Source: Streptomyces sp. McG3 (GTDB lineage Bacteria > Actinomycetota > Actinomycetes > Streptomycetales > Streptomycetaceae). From it: a stretch of 64,000 nucleotides of DNA. Shown piece after piece: positions 45,321 through 56,411 of this stretch; within the stretch, counting starts at the first letter, position 1; each line of letters starts with the position of its first letter. The notes beneath the pieces are model-generated. The model did not search any database and had not been told where the DNA came from. It saw nothing but the letters and a program-made list of their open reading frames with translations. The position numbers were made by a program, and so were the translations under genes. The DNA lies in assembly GCF_018619185.1 (NCBI RefSeq), contig NZ_JAAXYC010000008.1:1-64000 (forward strand). The letters are read 5' to 3'.

Positions 45321-46298
45321 TCAGGGGCCGGTGTCCCGCTGCCGCCGCAACCGCTGCGCCCGCCCCGGCGTCGGGTCCAGATAGACCCGGCGCACCGGCG
45401 GGAACCGCTCGCGCAACTGCGCCTCCGCCTCCTCGCAGGCCCACTCGACCTCCGCGGCGGTGGCCATGTCCCGGAAGTCGATCTTCGCGGCGATCAGGAT
45501 CTCGGACGGCCCCTGGATGAGCGTGGTCAGCTCCAGTACGTCCACGATGTGCGGCACCGACAGCAGCTCCTCGCGCACCCCGGCCCGCATCGCCGGGGGC
45601 AGCGGCCGCCCGATGAGCAGTTGCGCGTTGGTGCGCCCGAGCACCCAGGCCACGTACACGAGCAGCAGGCCGATCAGGCAGGACGCGATCCCGTCCCAGA
45701 CGCCCGAGCCCGAGAGCTGACCGCCGAGCAGTCCGCCCGCCGCCAGCAGCAGCCCGATCAGGGCCGCCGAGTCCTCCATCACGACGGCCTTCACCGCCGT
45801 GTCGGGGGTGTGGCGCAGGTAGTACGTGTCCGGCACCCGCAGCCGTGACGCCTCGCGCCGCACCTGCTTGACCCCGGTGCGCAGCGAGTAGCCCTCCAGG
45901 AGGAAGGCGACGGCCAGGACGATGTAGGAGACGAGCGGGTCGCCCAGCTCCTCGCCCGCGACCAGGGTGTGGACCCCGTCGTAGAGGGAGAAGACGGCCC
46001 CGCCGACGAAGGTGGCGATGGAGGCGAGCATCGCCCAGATGTAGCGCTCGGGGCCGTAGCCGAGCGGGTGGTCCTCGTCGGCCGGCTTCCCGCTCCGCTT
46101 GAGCGCGGCGAGGAGCATGACCTCGGTGACGGTGTCGGCGACCGAGTGGGCCGCCTCGGAGAGCATCGCGCTGGAGCCGCTGATCAGCCCGGCGACGGCC
46201 TTCGCCACGGCGATGCCGAGGTTGGCGACGGCCGCCACGATCACCGTGAACGTGGACTCCCCGCCATCGGTCCCACTGCCCGCTTCCGCGTCACCCAT
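45321..46298 (-). CDS. Cation diffusion facilitator (CDF) family metal transporter
   Basis: A 325-residue protein with six membrane helices. Helix 2 has SEAAHSVADTVTEV, the HxxxD metal site; helix 5 has MEDSAALIGLLLAA, a second acidic site. A cytoplasmic C-terminal domain (HIVDVLELTTLIQGPSEILI, AKIDFRD) follows. It exports divalent cations such as zinc, iron or manganese. It is convergent with the DUF1905 gene with three bases between stops. Confidence 0.9.
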   Translation of the reverse strand: MGDAEAGSGTDGGESTFTVIVAAVANLGIAVAKAVAGLISGSSAMLSEAAHSVADTVTEVMLLAALKRSGKPADEDHPLGYGPERYIWAMLASIATFVGGAVFSLYDGVHTLVAGEELGDPLVSYIVLAVAFLLEGYSLRTGVKQVRREASRLRVPDTYYLRHTPDTAVKAVVMEDSAALIGLLLAAGGLLGGQLSGSGVWDGIASCLIGLLLVYVAWVLGRTNAQLLIGRPLPPAMRAGVREELLSVPHIVDVLELTTLIQGPSEILIAAKIDFRDMATAAEVEWACEEAEAQLRERFPPVRRVYLDPTPGRAQRLRRQRDTGP

Positions 46299-46354
46299 GG
46301 TGGGGAGTATGTCCGAAATGACGCTTCAGGTGGTGCTCATCCCCGGGAGACGCG

Positions 46355-47239
46355 TCATCCCCGGGGGACGCGGACGACGCCTTCCTGGATGACGGTGATG
46401 GCGAGCCGCCCGTCGGCGGTGTAGATGCGGGCCTGGCCCAGTCCGCGACCGCCGGAGGCGGAGGGCGACTCCTGGTCGTACAACAGCCACTCGTCCGCCC
46501 GGAACGGCCGGTGGAACCACATCGCGTGGTCCAGGCTCGCGCCGACCACGTCCCCCACCGCCCAGCCGCCCCGCCCGTGGGCGAGCAGCACCGAGTCGAG
46601 CAGGGTCATGTCGGAGACGTACGTCGCCAGGCAGACGTGCAGCAGCGGATCGTCCGCGAGCTTGCCGTTCGTCCGGAACCACACCTGGGACCGGGGTTCG
46701 CGCGCCTCGCCCACCGTGCCGAACGGGGGCGCGTCCACGTACCGCAGGTCCACCGCGGCCCGCGCCTCGATCAGCCGGTCCACGACCCCCGGATCGCTGA
46801 AGCGGTCCGCGTACCGGGGCAGCATCTCGGCCGCCGTCGGCAGGGTCTCCGGGTCCGGGGCGGCGGGCATGGGCGCCTGGTGCTCCATCCCCTCCTCGTG
46901 ACTCTGGAAGGACGCGGAGAGGTGGAAGATCGGCTGCCCGTGCTGGACGGCGACGACGCGGCGGGTGGTGAAGGACCGCCCGTCGCGGATGCGGTCCACG
47001 GTGTAGACGATGGGCGCGCCCGGGTCGCCCGCCCGCAGGAAGTAGGAGTGCAGGGAGTGGGCTCCCCGGTCGTCCGGGACGGTGCGGCCCGCGGCGACGA
47101 GCGCCTGGGCCGCGACCTGGCCGCCGAACACCCGGGGCACGACCGCGCTGCGGCTCACGCCCCGGAAGATGTCCCGCTCGATCTGCTCCAGGTCGAGCAG
47201 GTGGAGCAGATCGAGCAGGGGGTCGGGACTCTCGTTCAT
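46355..47239 (-). CDS. tesB: Acyl-CoA thioesterase II (TesB type)
   Basis: A 294-residue double hot-dog thioesterase. The N-terminal part has RVFGGQVAAQALVAAGRTVP and HSLHSYFLRAGDP; the C-terminal half has SLDHAMWFHRPFRADEWLLY and GRGLGQARIYTADGRLAITV, including the catalytic Asp region. It follows an acyl-CoA dehydrogenase on the same strand by 18 bases, suggesting a fatty acyl-CoA catabolic unit. Confidence 0.93.
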   Translation of the reverse strand: MNESPDPLLDLLHLLDLEQIERDIFRGVSRSAVVPRVFGGQVAAQALVAAGRTVPDDRGAHSLHSYFLRAGDPGAPIVYTVDRIRDGRSFTTRRVVAVQHGQPIFHLSASFQSHEEGMEHQAPMPAAPDPETLPTAAEMLPRYADRFSDPGVVDRLIEARAAVDLRYVDAPPFGTVGEAREPRSQVWFRTNGKLADDPLLHVCLATYVSDMTLLDSVLLAHGRGGWAVGDVVGASLDHAMWFHRPFRADEWLLYDQESPSASGGRGLGQARIYTADGRLAITVIQEGVVRVPRG

Positions 47240-47257
47240 GGAGCGAACGTAACCCCT

Positions 47258-48415
47258 CTACAGGCCCATGGACTTGGCGATGATCGACTTCATGACCTCG
47301 CTGGTGCCGCCGTAGATGCGGTTGACCCGGTTGTCCGCGTAGAGGCGGGCGATCGGGTACTCGTTCATGAAGCCGTAGCCGCCGTGCAGCTGGAGGCAGC
47401 GGTCGATGACGCGGTGGGCGACCTCGGTGCAGAACAGCTTCGCCGAGGCGGCCTCGGCCGCCGTCAGCTCACCGGCGTCCAGGGCCTCCAGCGCGCGGTC
47501 GGCGACGGCCTGCGCCGCGTCGACCTCGGCCTGACAGGCGGCCAGCTCGAACTTGGTGTTCTGGAACGAGGCGACCGTCTTGCCGAAGACCGTGCGCTCG
47601 CGCACGTAGTCCGAGGCGAAGCGGACGGCGGCCGCGGCCTGGGCGTACGCGCCGAAGGCGATGCCCCAGCGCTCGGAGGCGAGGTTGGTGCCGAGGTAGC
47701 CGAAGCCCTTGTTCTCCTCGCCCATGAGGTCCTCGGCCGGGACCTTGACGTCGACGAACGCCAGCTCGGCGGTGTCGGAGGTCTTCAGGCCGAGCTTGTC
47801 GAGCTTGCGGCCGACCGAGTAGCCCTCGGACCTGGTGTCGACGGCGAAGAGGGAGATGCCGAAGCGGCGGTCGTCCTCGCGCGGGGCGGCGGTGCGGGCG
47901 CAGACGATGACGCGGTCGGCGTGCACGCCGCCGGTGATGAAGGTCTTCGCGCCGTTGAGGACGTAGTGCGTGCCGTCCTCGGAGAGCTTGGCGGTGGTCT
48001 TCATGCCCGCGACGTCGGAGCCCGTGCCCGGCTCGGTCATCGCGAGGGCCCACATCTCCTCGCCGGTGGCGAACTTCGGCAGCCAGCGCTTCTTCTGCTC
48101 GTCGGTGGCGAGCATCTTCACGTAGGGCAGGCCGAGCAGCGTGTGCACGCCGGAGCCGCCGAAGGAGACGCCCGCGCGGGCGGTCTCCTCATAGATGACG
48201 GCCTCGTACTTGTGCGAGTCGATGCCCGCGCCGCCGTACTCCTCGTCGACCTCGATGCCGAAGATGCCCAGCTCACCGAGTTTGAGGTAGAAGTCGCGCG
48301 GCACCTGGCCCGCGGCGAACCACTCGTCGTAGACCGGCACGACCTCGGCCGCGATGAAGGCGCGGATGGTCTCCCGGAACGCCTCGTGGTCCTCGTTGAA
48401 TACCGTACGGCGCAC
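47258..48415 (-). CDS. Acyl-CoA dehydrogenase (long-chain FadE type)
   Basis: A 385-residue FAD-dependent dehydrogenase: WALAMTEPGTGSDVAGMKTT, YVLNGAKTFITGG, and LQLHGGYGFMNEYPIARLYA. Its C-terminal motif is RIYGGTSEVMK, so the Glu found in short/medium-chain enzymes is Gly here, as in long-chain and isovaleryl types that take the catalytic base from an earlier helix. It is upstream of tesB. Confidence 0.93.
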   Translation of the reverse strand: MRRTVFNEDHEAFRETIRAFIAAEVVPVYDEWFAAGQVPRDFYLKLGELGIFGIEVDEEYGGAGIDSHKYEAVIYEETARAGVSFGGSGVHTLLGLPYVKMLATDEQKKRWLPKFATGEEMWALAMTEPGTGSDVAGMKTTAKLSEDGTHYVLNGAKTFITGGVHADRVIVCARTAAPREDDRRFGISLFAVDTRSEGYSVGRKLDKLGLKTSDTAELAFVDVKVPAEDLMGEENKGFGYLGTNLASERWGIAFGAYAQAAAAVRFASDYVRERTVFGKTVASFQNTKFELAACQAEVDAAQAVADRALEALDAGELTAAEAASAKLFCTEVAHRVIDRCLQLHGGYGFMNEYPIARLYADNRVNRIYGGTSEVMKSIIAKSMGL

Positions 48416-48652
48416 GGGATGCCTCCTAGGTCGGCAGTCGATTCGCGGAACTCGCGGTATGCGGCTAAGCGCTTGCTCAGACTCCCTTCGAAGTTACCCG
48501 TCGGTTGTGGTCGCTGTCCAGGGTGATGCTCGGCACGCGGAAGCCAGCTGCGCACGGAACGCCCGCCACCCGCGCGCGGCCCGATTGTCAGTGGCGTGGG
48601 GGAGTATCGGTACGACGGCGACGGAACGTACGGAACGCATGCGGGAGACACC

Positions 48653-48994
48653 GTGACCATCACGAACGAGCGGCTGGCGCAGTACACGTTCCTGGCCCTG
48701 CTGTACGAGGACGACTACTTCCCCGACCACGTCCTGGACAAGGGCACGGCGGTCCTGCGCGCCCTCTGCGAGCGGATCGAGGCCGAGAAGCCCGCGGACC
48801 TCACCGCCCTGTACGCGCTGACCGCCGCGCCGACCCGGGCCTTCAACGACCTGGAGGCCGAGTTCGAGGCGGCGGGCAGCGAGATCGAGACGGTCGCCCG
48901 CGAGGAGATAGGCGAGGCCTTCTGGATCATCGCGACGGCGTACGGCTTCGCGGACGCGGACCCGGAGAAGCTGATCGCCGAGCGCGAGTGGTGA
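48653..48994 (+). CDS. DUF5713 family protein
   Basis: About 113 residues from the GTG at 48653 (GGGAGA five bases upstream); a frame extension to 48596 adds 19 low-complexity residues. The sequence LALLYEDDYFPDHVLDKGTA, AFNDLEAEFEAAGSEIETVA and C-terminal EREW fit DUF5713, a helical family of unknown function. No partner gene is evident. Confidence 0.8.
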   Translation: MTITNERLAQYTFLALLYEDDYFPDHVLDKGTAVLRALCERIEAEKPADLTALYALTAAPTRAFNDLEAEFEAAGSEIETVAREEIGEAFWIIATAYGFADADPEKLIAEREW

Positions 48995-49051
48995 CCGCCT
49001 CCCGCCTCCGCGGGACGGGCCGGGCGTCGGCGCCCGTGGGAGGGTGAAGGA

Positions 49052-49471
49052 GTGAGGCTGGAGGACCTGGCCCGGTTGCGTCGGGCCCGCGACCGCATGG
49101 ACCGCGAGTACGCCGAACCGCTCGACGTGCCCTCGCTGGCCCGTGCCGCGCTGATGTCGCCCGGCCACTTCTCCCGCAGCTTCCGGGCCGCCTTCGGCGA
49201 GACCCCGTACAGCTATCTCATGACCCGCCGCATCGAGCGGGCCAAGGCACTGCTGCGCCGGGGCGACCTGTCGGTCACGGACGTCTGCTTCGCCGTCGGC
49301 TGTACGTCGCTCGGCTCGTTCAGCTCACGTTTCACCGAACTGGTCGGCGAGAGCCCGAGCGCCTACCGGACCCGTCCCCACGACGCGGGCGAGACCATCC
49401 CGGCGTGCGTCGCCAAGATGCTCACGAGACCGGTCAGGAATGGAGAAGCGGATCGCAAGCCCCGCCCGTAG
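49052..49471 (+). CDS. Short AraC-family transcriptional regulator
   Basis: A 139-residue protein that is essentially only the AraC DNA-binding domain: LARAALMSPGHFSRSFRAAF, then LLRRGDLSVTDVCFAVGC and SLGSFSSRFTELVGESPSAY. There is no ligand-binding domain. GTG start with GGAGGGTGAAGGA upstream. It lies directly ahead of a VOC-family gene (10 bases between the AraC stop and the VOC start), a common Streptomyces pair in which the regulator controls the glyoxalase-like gene. Confidence 0.9.
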   Translation: MRLEDLARLRRARDRMDREYAEPLDVPSLARAALMSPGHFSRSFRAAFGETPYSYLMTRRIERAKALLRRGDLSVTDVCFAVGCTSLGSFSSRFTELVGESPSAYRTRPHDAGETIPACVAKMLTRPVRNGEADRKPRP

Positions 49472-49481
49472 CGTGAAATGC

Positions 49482-49895
49482 ATGAACATCAACCTCTCGC
49501 AGTGCTTCATCGCCGTCGACGACCACGACAAGGCGCTCGCCTTCTACCGGGACGCCCTGGGAATGGAGGTGCGCAACGACGTCGGATTCGAAGGCATGCG
49601 CTGGGTGACCGTCGGGTCCCCCGCACAGCCCGACGTGGAGATCGTCCTCGAACCCCCGCTCGCGGACCCGAACGCCCCGGAAGCCGACCGCCGGACCATG
49701 GCCGAGCTGCTCGCCAAGGGCATGCTGCGCGGCGTGATCCTCTCCTCCGAGGACGTCGACGCGGCGTTCGAGAAGGTCCGCGCGGCGGGCGGAGAGGTGC
49801 TCCAGGAGCCGATCGACCAGCCGTACGGCGTCCGCGACTGCGCCTTCCGGGACCCCTCCGGCAACATGCTCCGCATCACCCAGGCCAAGAAGTAG
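49482..49895 (+). CDS. VOC (glyoxalase/bleomycin-resistance) family protein
   Basis: About 137 residues from MNINLSQCFIAVDDHDKALA. Two beta-alpha-beta-beta-beta units are visible, the second ending VRDCAFRDPSGNMLRITQ with a metal-ligand-like Asp/Glu region. A 14-codon upstream frame overlaps the AraC gene and lacks a ribosome-binding site. Likely co-expressed with the AraC regulator. Substrate unknown. Confidence 0.88.
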   Translation: MNINLSQCFIAVDDHDKALAFYRDALGMEVRNDVGFEGMRWVTVGSPAQPDVEIVLEPPLADPNAPEADRRTMAELLAKGMLRGVILSSEDVDAAFEKVRAAGGEVLQEPIDQPYGVRDCAFRDPSGNMLRITQAKK

Positions 49896-49975
49896 CACCG
49901 GCCCGCAGGGGCCGGGGCCGAAACAGGCCCCGGCCCTCACGCACGACCAGTAGGCTCCCGCGCACCGGCGGGCGC

Positions 49976-50062
49976 CCGTACCAAGCCCCACGAGCCCGTA
50001 CCAGCCCACGAGCCGTACCAAGCTTCACCAGCCGTACCAGCCCCACGAGCCGTACCAGCAGG
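49976..50062 (+). repeat. Degenerate tandem repeat, about 18-20 bp units
   Basis: About five units of the form GCCCGTACCAGCCCCACGA with small length changes (GCCGTACCAAGCTTCACCA and others) lie in the gap before the UvrA-like gene. They are too short and irregular for CRISPR and code for nothing evident. Confidence 0.75.
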
Positions 50063-50111
50063 GCCCCCGCACCAGCAGGCTCCGCGCACCAGTAATGGAG
50101 AGACGACGAGC

Positions 50112-52508
<2,397 letters not shown>

Positions 52509-52516
52509 GGCCCGGG

Positions 52517-52552
52517 CCCTTTCCGCCTGTCTTCCGGGTCAGGCGGAAAGGG
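52517..52552. terminator. Bidirectional terminator between the UvrA-like and DUF397 genes
   Basis: A perfect 13-bp inverted repeat (52517-52529 with 52540-52552, arm CCCTTTCCGCCTG) and ten-base loop. The right arm overlaps the last codons of the DUF397 gene. Confidence 0.75.
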
Positions 52553-52760
52553 TCCCGCGCTTGACCGCGTCCACGAACACGGCCCACCCGGCGGCGGGGA
52601 TGAGCAGGGCGGGCCCGCCGGGGACCTTGGAGTCGCGGACGGGGACGGCGGTGGGGTCGTGGTCCTGGACTTCGAGGCAGCTGCCCGACTCGCTGCCGCT
52701 GTAGGACGACTTGCGCCAGCGGCTGAGCGAGGAGATCGCCGGGAAGTTCTGCTCAGCCAT
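52539..52760 (-). CDS. DUF397 domain protein
   Basis: A 73-residue protein with the family pattern: WRKSSYSGSESGSCLEVQD, VPVRDSKVPGGPALLIPAAG and a final Trp/Phe segment. It overlaps the end of the upstream XRE gene by eight bases, the usual coupled pair. In such pairs the DUF397 protein can act with or against the regulator. Confidence 0.9.
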   Translation of the reverse strand: MAEQNFPAISSLSRWRKSSYSGSESGSCLEVQDHDPTAVPVRDSKVPGGPALLIPAAGWAVFVDAVKRGTLSA

Positions 52761-53556
52761 GTCCTCTGTAGCCCTTCGCTGTCGCCTTCAGCACGTCCAA
52801 GGAATCGTCCCGTGACAGTGCGTCGCTCAGGGCAAGAGCGTAGCGGCTCTGGAGTGCCTCGACCACGGACGGCGAATCGTGCAGCTTTCCCATCTGCACT
52901 CCCTCGCTGTAGGCGACCGGCGGCTGGTCGTCGAACCACATCAGCGTCAGCATGCTCTCCAGCAGTGAGTGGAAACCGAGCGACATCGGGATCACGTGTA
53001 CGCGAATGCGCCGGGATTCGACGAGGTCGATGATGTGCTCAAGCTGGTCGGCCATGACATCCGGACCGCCGATGGGACGTCGTAACGCGGCCTCGTCCAG
53101 GAGCGCCCAGACCACGGGCGATGTGGGGGACTTGAGGATCTGGGCCCGTTCCAGCCGTGCGACGACGGCCTTGTCACACTCCTCCGCGCTCAACGGCGGG
53201 AATGCCATGCCGAGCACAGCACGTGCGTACGCCTCGGTCTGGAGGATGCCCGGCAGGAATGACAGGGCGAATTCACGAATGGCGGTCGCCTGCTGCTCAA
53301 GGTGCCGTGCCGCGCCGAAGTAGTCCGCAAGCACCTTGTCGCCTGACCCGGGCCGGAAGCTGGTCAGCACGCCACCGGTCTTGAGCACCATGTCGAGCCG
53401 CCGGGCATCCTCTTCGCTCGGCACCCGTCGACCGGCCTCGATGTGCGAGATGTGCGACCGGGTCATCAGGGCCAGGTCCGAAAGCTGCTGCTGTGTCAGC
53501 CCGGCCGCTTCACGCTGAGCCTTCAACCATGTGCCATAGGTATTACTCACAGCCAA
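52753..53556 (-). CDS. XRE-family regulator with DUF5753 domain
   Basis: A 267-residue protein. The N-terminal Cro/CI HTH spans LKAQREAAGLTQQQLSDLAL to RSHISHIEAGRRVPS. The C-terminal DUF5753 domain includes LSFLPGILQTEAYARAVLGM and IRVHVIPMSLGFHSLLESML. It is paired with the overlapping DUF397 gene. Streptomyces carry dozens of these pairs, related to BldB/WhiJ-type systems. Confidence 0.92.
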   Translation of the reverse strand: MAVSNTYGTWLKAQREAAGLTQQQLSDLALMTRSHISHIEAGRRVPSEEDARRLDMVLKTGGVLTSFRPGSGDKVLADYFGAARHLEQQATAIREFALSFLPGILQTEAYARAVLGMAFPPLSAEECDKAVVARLERAQILKSPTSPVVWALLDEAALRRPIGGPDVMADQLEHIIDLVESRRIRVHVIPMSLGFHSLLESMLTLMWFDDQPPVAYSEGVQMGKLHDSPSVVEALQSRYALALSDALSRDDSLDVLKATAKGYRGHG

Positions 53557-53682
53557 CTCCCGTGCGACGAAGCCGTTGTCACTCCGAACCCCCTGGCGAG
53601 CCTAGCCTCGCCGCTCGCACGCTGTGAGTGGATCGCTACGCAGCGAAGAATTCACCCCACCGCGCACGGAGTTGACGCCCCC

Positions 53683-54027
53683 ATGAACGAACAGCCCCAG
53701 AACGCCGCACGCCTGCTTCCCTGGGCCGGAACGGAGGGCAGGCCCTGCTACGTAGCCGGCGACGGCGACGGACAGGTCTCGCGTACGGCCGACCGGGTCG
53801 AGGCCATGCAGCTCGGAATGGCGTACGAACTCCTCGACCACGCCGACGACATGGTCGCGGACGACGGGTCCACGAGCGTCCAGCTCCGCCACGTCGCCGC
53901 CGCCCTCGCGCACTCCTTGCGGGACGTCCACCGGGTCGCCCGGAGCCGGGGGCTCAGGCTGGGGATCCCCGATGCCTTCGAGCCCGGTCACCCGTCGGGC
54001 CCGGGGCTGGTCCGGCTGCGGCCGTGA
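53683..54027 (+). CDS. Hypothetical protein divergent from the XRE/DUF397 pair
   Basis: A 114-residue helical protein (MNEQPQNAARLLPWAGTEGR, then AMQLGMAYELLDHADDMVAD). Short proteins of this look often sit opposite XRE/DUF397 pairs in Streptomyces, which suggests control by that regulator. The last 27 bases of the gene with its stop are duplicated about 735 bases downstream (54739-54765). Confidence 0.7.
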   Translation: MNEQPQNAARLLPWAGTEGRPCYVAGDGDGQVSRTADRVEAMQLGMAYELLDHADDMVADDGSTSVQLRHVAAALAHSLRDVHRVARSRGLRLGIPDAFEPGHPSGPGLVRLRP

Positions 54028-54078
54028 GGCGTGTGCGGGCGACTGCGCCCGCTCCGGGCGCTCCGGTACGGTCGCGGC

Positions 54079-54645
54079 ATGCCGTTCTACGTTCACGCCC
54101 AGGACCAGCCGGATGTCGCCGACCAGTTGATGGAGCTGTCCGAGGAGCACTGGTCCTACATGGACCGCTTCGACAGCCGGCTGATACTCCGGGGACCCAC
54201 CCTGTCCGACGACGGGGAGGAGCACACGGGGAGCGTCCACGTCGTTGACGTCGCCGACCGTGCCGCCGCCGAGCTGTTCGCGACCGAGGAGCCGTTCTGG
54301 AAGGCCGGTCTCTACCGGGACTACACGGCAGTCGCGGCGGAGGTGCTGCTGCGCCGCGAACCGGCGGCGGATGCCCCGTACACGCTGGTCACCGCCCGGT
54401 GGCCTGCGCGGGACCGTGCCTCGGGCCGGGGCGAGCAGGGGCTGTTGGGCGCGGAGCCGGACAGGCGGCTGAGCTTCGTGGCTGTTCTGCTCGACGACGA
54501 GGGAGCCCGTACGACGGGTGTGGTCGCGGCGGTGCGTGCGCTCCCGGACGAGGCGCAGCGCCTGGTCCAGCCGTTCGCGGACCAGCTCGCGGGTGGACCC
54601 ACGCCCCTCGGGGCGCAGCGCTGGCAGCGCGGCGGGCGTTCCTGA
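54079..54645 (+). CDS. YciI-family protein with extended C-terminus
   Basis: A 188-residue protein. The first 95 residues match the ferredoxin-like YciI fold (MPFYVHAQDQPDVADQLMEL, GSVHVVDVADRAAAELFATE, PFWKAGLYRDYTAV). The rest (SFVAVLLDDEGARTTGVVAA) is not in ordinary YciI proteins. The 3' end lies inside a 51-bp tandem duplication. Activity unknown. Confidence 0.82.
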   Translation: MPFYVHAQDQPDVADQLMELSEEHWSYMDRFDSRLILRGPTLSDDGEEHTGSVHVVDVADRAAAELFATEEPFWKAGLYRDYTAVAAEVLLRREPAADAPYTLVTARWPARDRASGRGEQGLLGAEPDRRLSFVAVLLDDEGARTTGVVAAVRALPDEAQRLVQPFADQLAGGPTPLGAQRWQRGGRS

Positions 54646-54737
54646 GAGGGCGGGCGCCCCCTCGGTCGGCGTGAAGACCGGGCGGGGCGTTCCTGAGAGG
54701 GCGGGGCGCCCCCTCGGTCGGCGTGAAGACCGGGCGC
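54636..54737 (+). repeat. Two tandem copies of a 51-bp unit
   Basis: The unit begins GCGTTCCTGAGAGGGCGGG and ends GTGAAGACCGGGCG. Copy 1 (54636-54686) contains the last codons and TGA of the YciI-like gene; copy 2 (54687-54737) follows with one extra G. Right after it, 27 bases copied from the 3' end of the gene at 53683-54027 occur again. Confidence 0.9.
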
Positions 54738-54786
54738 GGGGCTGGTCCGGCTGCGGCCGTGAGGGGGCACGGGTGACGATGGGGCC

Positions 54787-55377
54787 ATGACCCGCGTCCT
54801 GTCGACACCGCCCGCGATGACCTCCGGCTGCCTCGCCGCCGCCCCGCAACCCGTGCTCCCGGTAAGCGGCGGCGGCGGGCTTCTGCTGCGCCCCTGGGAA
54901 CGGACCGACGCGGCGGCGTTCCTCTCCGCGTACGAGGATGAGGAGACCCGGCGCTGGCACACGCACCGGCCCGCGACCGAGGCACAGGTCCGGGAGTGGT
55001 TCGACGGGTACCGCCAGGACTGGCAGCGGGAGAAGGGCTGCCACTGGGCCGTCGCCCGCGACAGCGGCGAGGTGCTCGGCCGGATGGCGTTGCGCGGCCT
55101 GGACTTCGACGACGGCGTCGCGAACGCCGCCTACTGGGTGCTCCCGGACGCACGCGGCGCGGGGGTCGCCACCCGCGCACTCGCGGCGGTCAGCGCGTGG
55201 GCGCTGGACGACATCGGCTTCCACCGCCTGGAGTTGGACCACTCGACGCGCAACCACGCCTCGTGCGGGGTCGCCACGAAGGCCGGCTACCGCCTGGAGG
55301 GCACCAAGCGCAACGCGGCCGTGCACGACGACGGCCGGCACGACATGCATCTGCACGCCCGGGTCAGGGGTGACTGA
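54787..55377 (+). CDS. GNAT N-acetyltransferase (RimJ/RimL-like)
   Basis: A 196-residue protein. GLLLRPWERTDAAAFLSAYE begins the fold, YWVLPDARGAGVATRALAAV is motif A with the acetyl-CoA P-loop, and LELDHSTRNHASCGVATKAG motif B, followed by GYRLEGTKR. The substrate is not evident; small-molecule or protein N-termini are both typical of the family. It overlaps the convergent esterase gene by 14 bases. Confidence 0.88.
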   Translation: MTRVLSTPPAMTSGCLAAAPQPVLPVSGGGGLLLRPWERTDAAAFLSAYEDEETRRWHTHRPATEAQVREWFDGYRQDWQREKGCHWAVARDSGEVLGRMALRGLDFDDGVANAAYWVLPDARGAGVATRALAAVSAWALDDIGFHRLELDHSTRNHASCGVATKAGYRLEGTKRNAAVHDDGRHDMHLHARVRGD

Positions 55378-56389
55378 TCCTGTCGCGCAGCCAGGAGCGG
55401 ATGCCTTCGAGCGCCGTCGCGGCCAGCGCGGTGGGGTGGCCGGTGAAGCCGTGGGGCGCCTCGGGATAGACGCGCAGCTCCACGTCGTTGCCGGCCGCCG
55501 ACAGCCGACCGGCCAGCGTCAGGTTGTCCTCCAGCAGCACGTCCTCGCTTCCCACGACCAGCAGCGTCGGGGGAAGCCCGCTCAGGTCGGCGTAGAGGGG
55601 CGAGATGTCGGGAAGGGTGCGGTCGGCCACGTGGCCCGCGTACGCCTGGAGGAAGTACTCCTCGGCGATGAGGCGGCCGCCGGGGGTGTGCGCGCTCAGG
55701 TCGTAGGTGCCGAACCGGAGCGCGGCCCCGGCGAACCGGTCGACGACACCCCGGTCGCGCAGCCGGAGCAAGGTCGCCAGGGCGAGGGTGGCCCCGGCCG
55801 AGCTTCCGCCGATCGCGAGCCGGGTGGTCCCGAAACGGGCCTCGGCCTCTTCGACGAGCCAGAGCGCGACCGCCGCGCAGTCGTCGGGCGCGGCCGGCCA
55901 GGGGTGTTCGGGCGCGAGCCGGTAGTCGACCCCGACGACGGCGATCTGGAGGGCGTCCGCGAGTTCGCGGTGGCGTTCGTCGCCCTGTGCTGCTGAGCCC
56001 ATGTAGAAGCCGCCGCCGTGGATGCCCAGGTAGACACCCCGGGGCGGTCCGTCGGCGGGGAGGAAGATCCGGACCGGGACCCGCACGCCGGCGGCCTCGA
56101 CCGTTTCTTCGACGGCGGGCGGAACGGTGGCACGAGGAGCGGGCTTCTTCGCGCGGGCCTCCTCCAGCTCCTCGAACGAGCCGGGCCCACGGCCTGCCAC
56201 CCTCGACCGGTAGAAGGCGCGAGCCTCGGCCACCTGCTCGTCCGGCACGTCGACCAGCAGTGCTTCCAACGCGAATCGCACGCGTCGCTCCTCATCCGTC
56301 GTCGTGGCTCGTCCTGCCTGCCCGGCAGCCAATGTAGCGGCGGATCGAGGGGCGCGGTTCGTCACCGCTGCGGTGCTCGTTGCTGTCAC
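55364..56389 (-). CDS. HSL-type alpha/beta hydrolase (esterase/lipase)
   Basis: A 341-residue hormone-sensitive-lipase family esterase: oxyanion motif GIHGGGFYMGS, nucleophile elbow IGGSSAGATLAL, catalytic Asp in VVGSEDVLLEDN and His in APHGFTGHP. No signal peptide, so probably cytoplasmic. It is convergent with the GNAT gene. Natural substrate unknown. Confidence 0.92.
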   Translation of the reverse strand: MTATSTAAVTNRAPRSAATLAAGQAGRATTTDEERRVRFALEALLVDVPDEQVAEARAFYRSRVAGRGPGSFEELEEARAKKPAPRATVPPAVEETVEAAGVRVPVRIFLPADGPPRGVYLGIHGGGFYMGSAAQGDERHRELADALQIAVVGVDYRLAPEHPWPAAPDDCAAVALWLVEEAEARFGTTRLAIGGSSAGATLALATLLRLRDRGVVDRFAGAALRFGTYDLSAHTPGGRLIAEEYFLQAYAGHVADRTLPDISPLYADLSGLPPTLLVVGSEDVLLEDNLTLAGRLSAAGNDVELRVYPEAPHGFTGHPTALAATALEGIRSWLRDRISHP

Positions 56390-56411
56390 GACAGCGCGAT
56401 CGATCCGGAGG

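Noticed and set aside
49976..50062. Possible CRISPR array
   Set aside because: Units are contiguous, irregular and without spacers; no cas gene is nearby.
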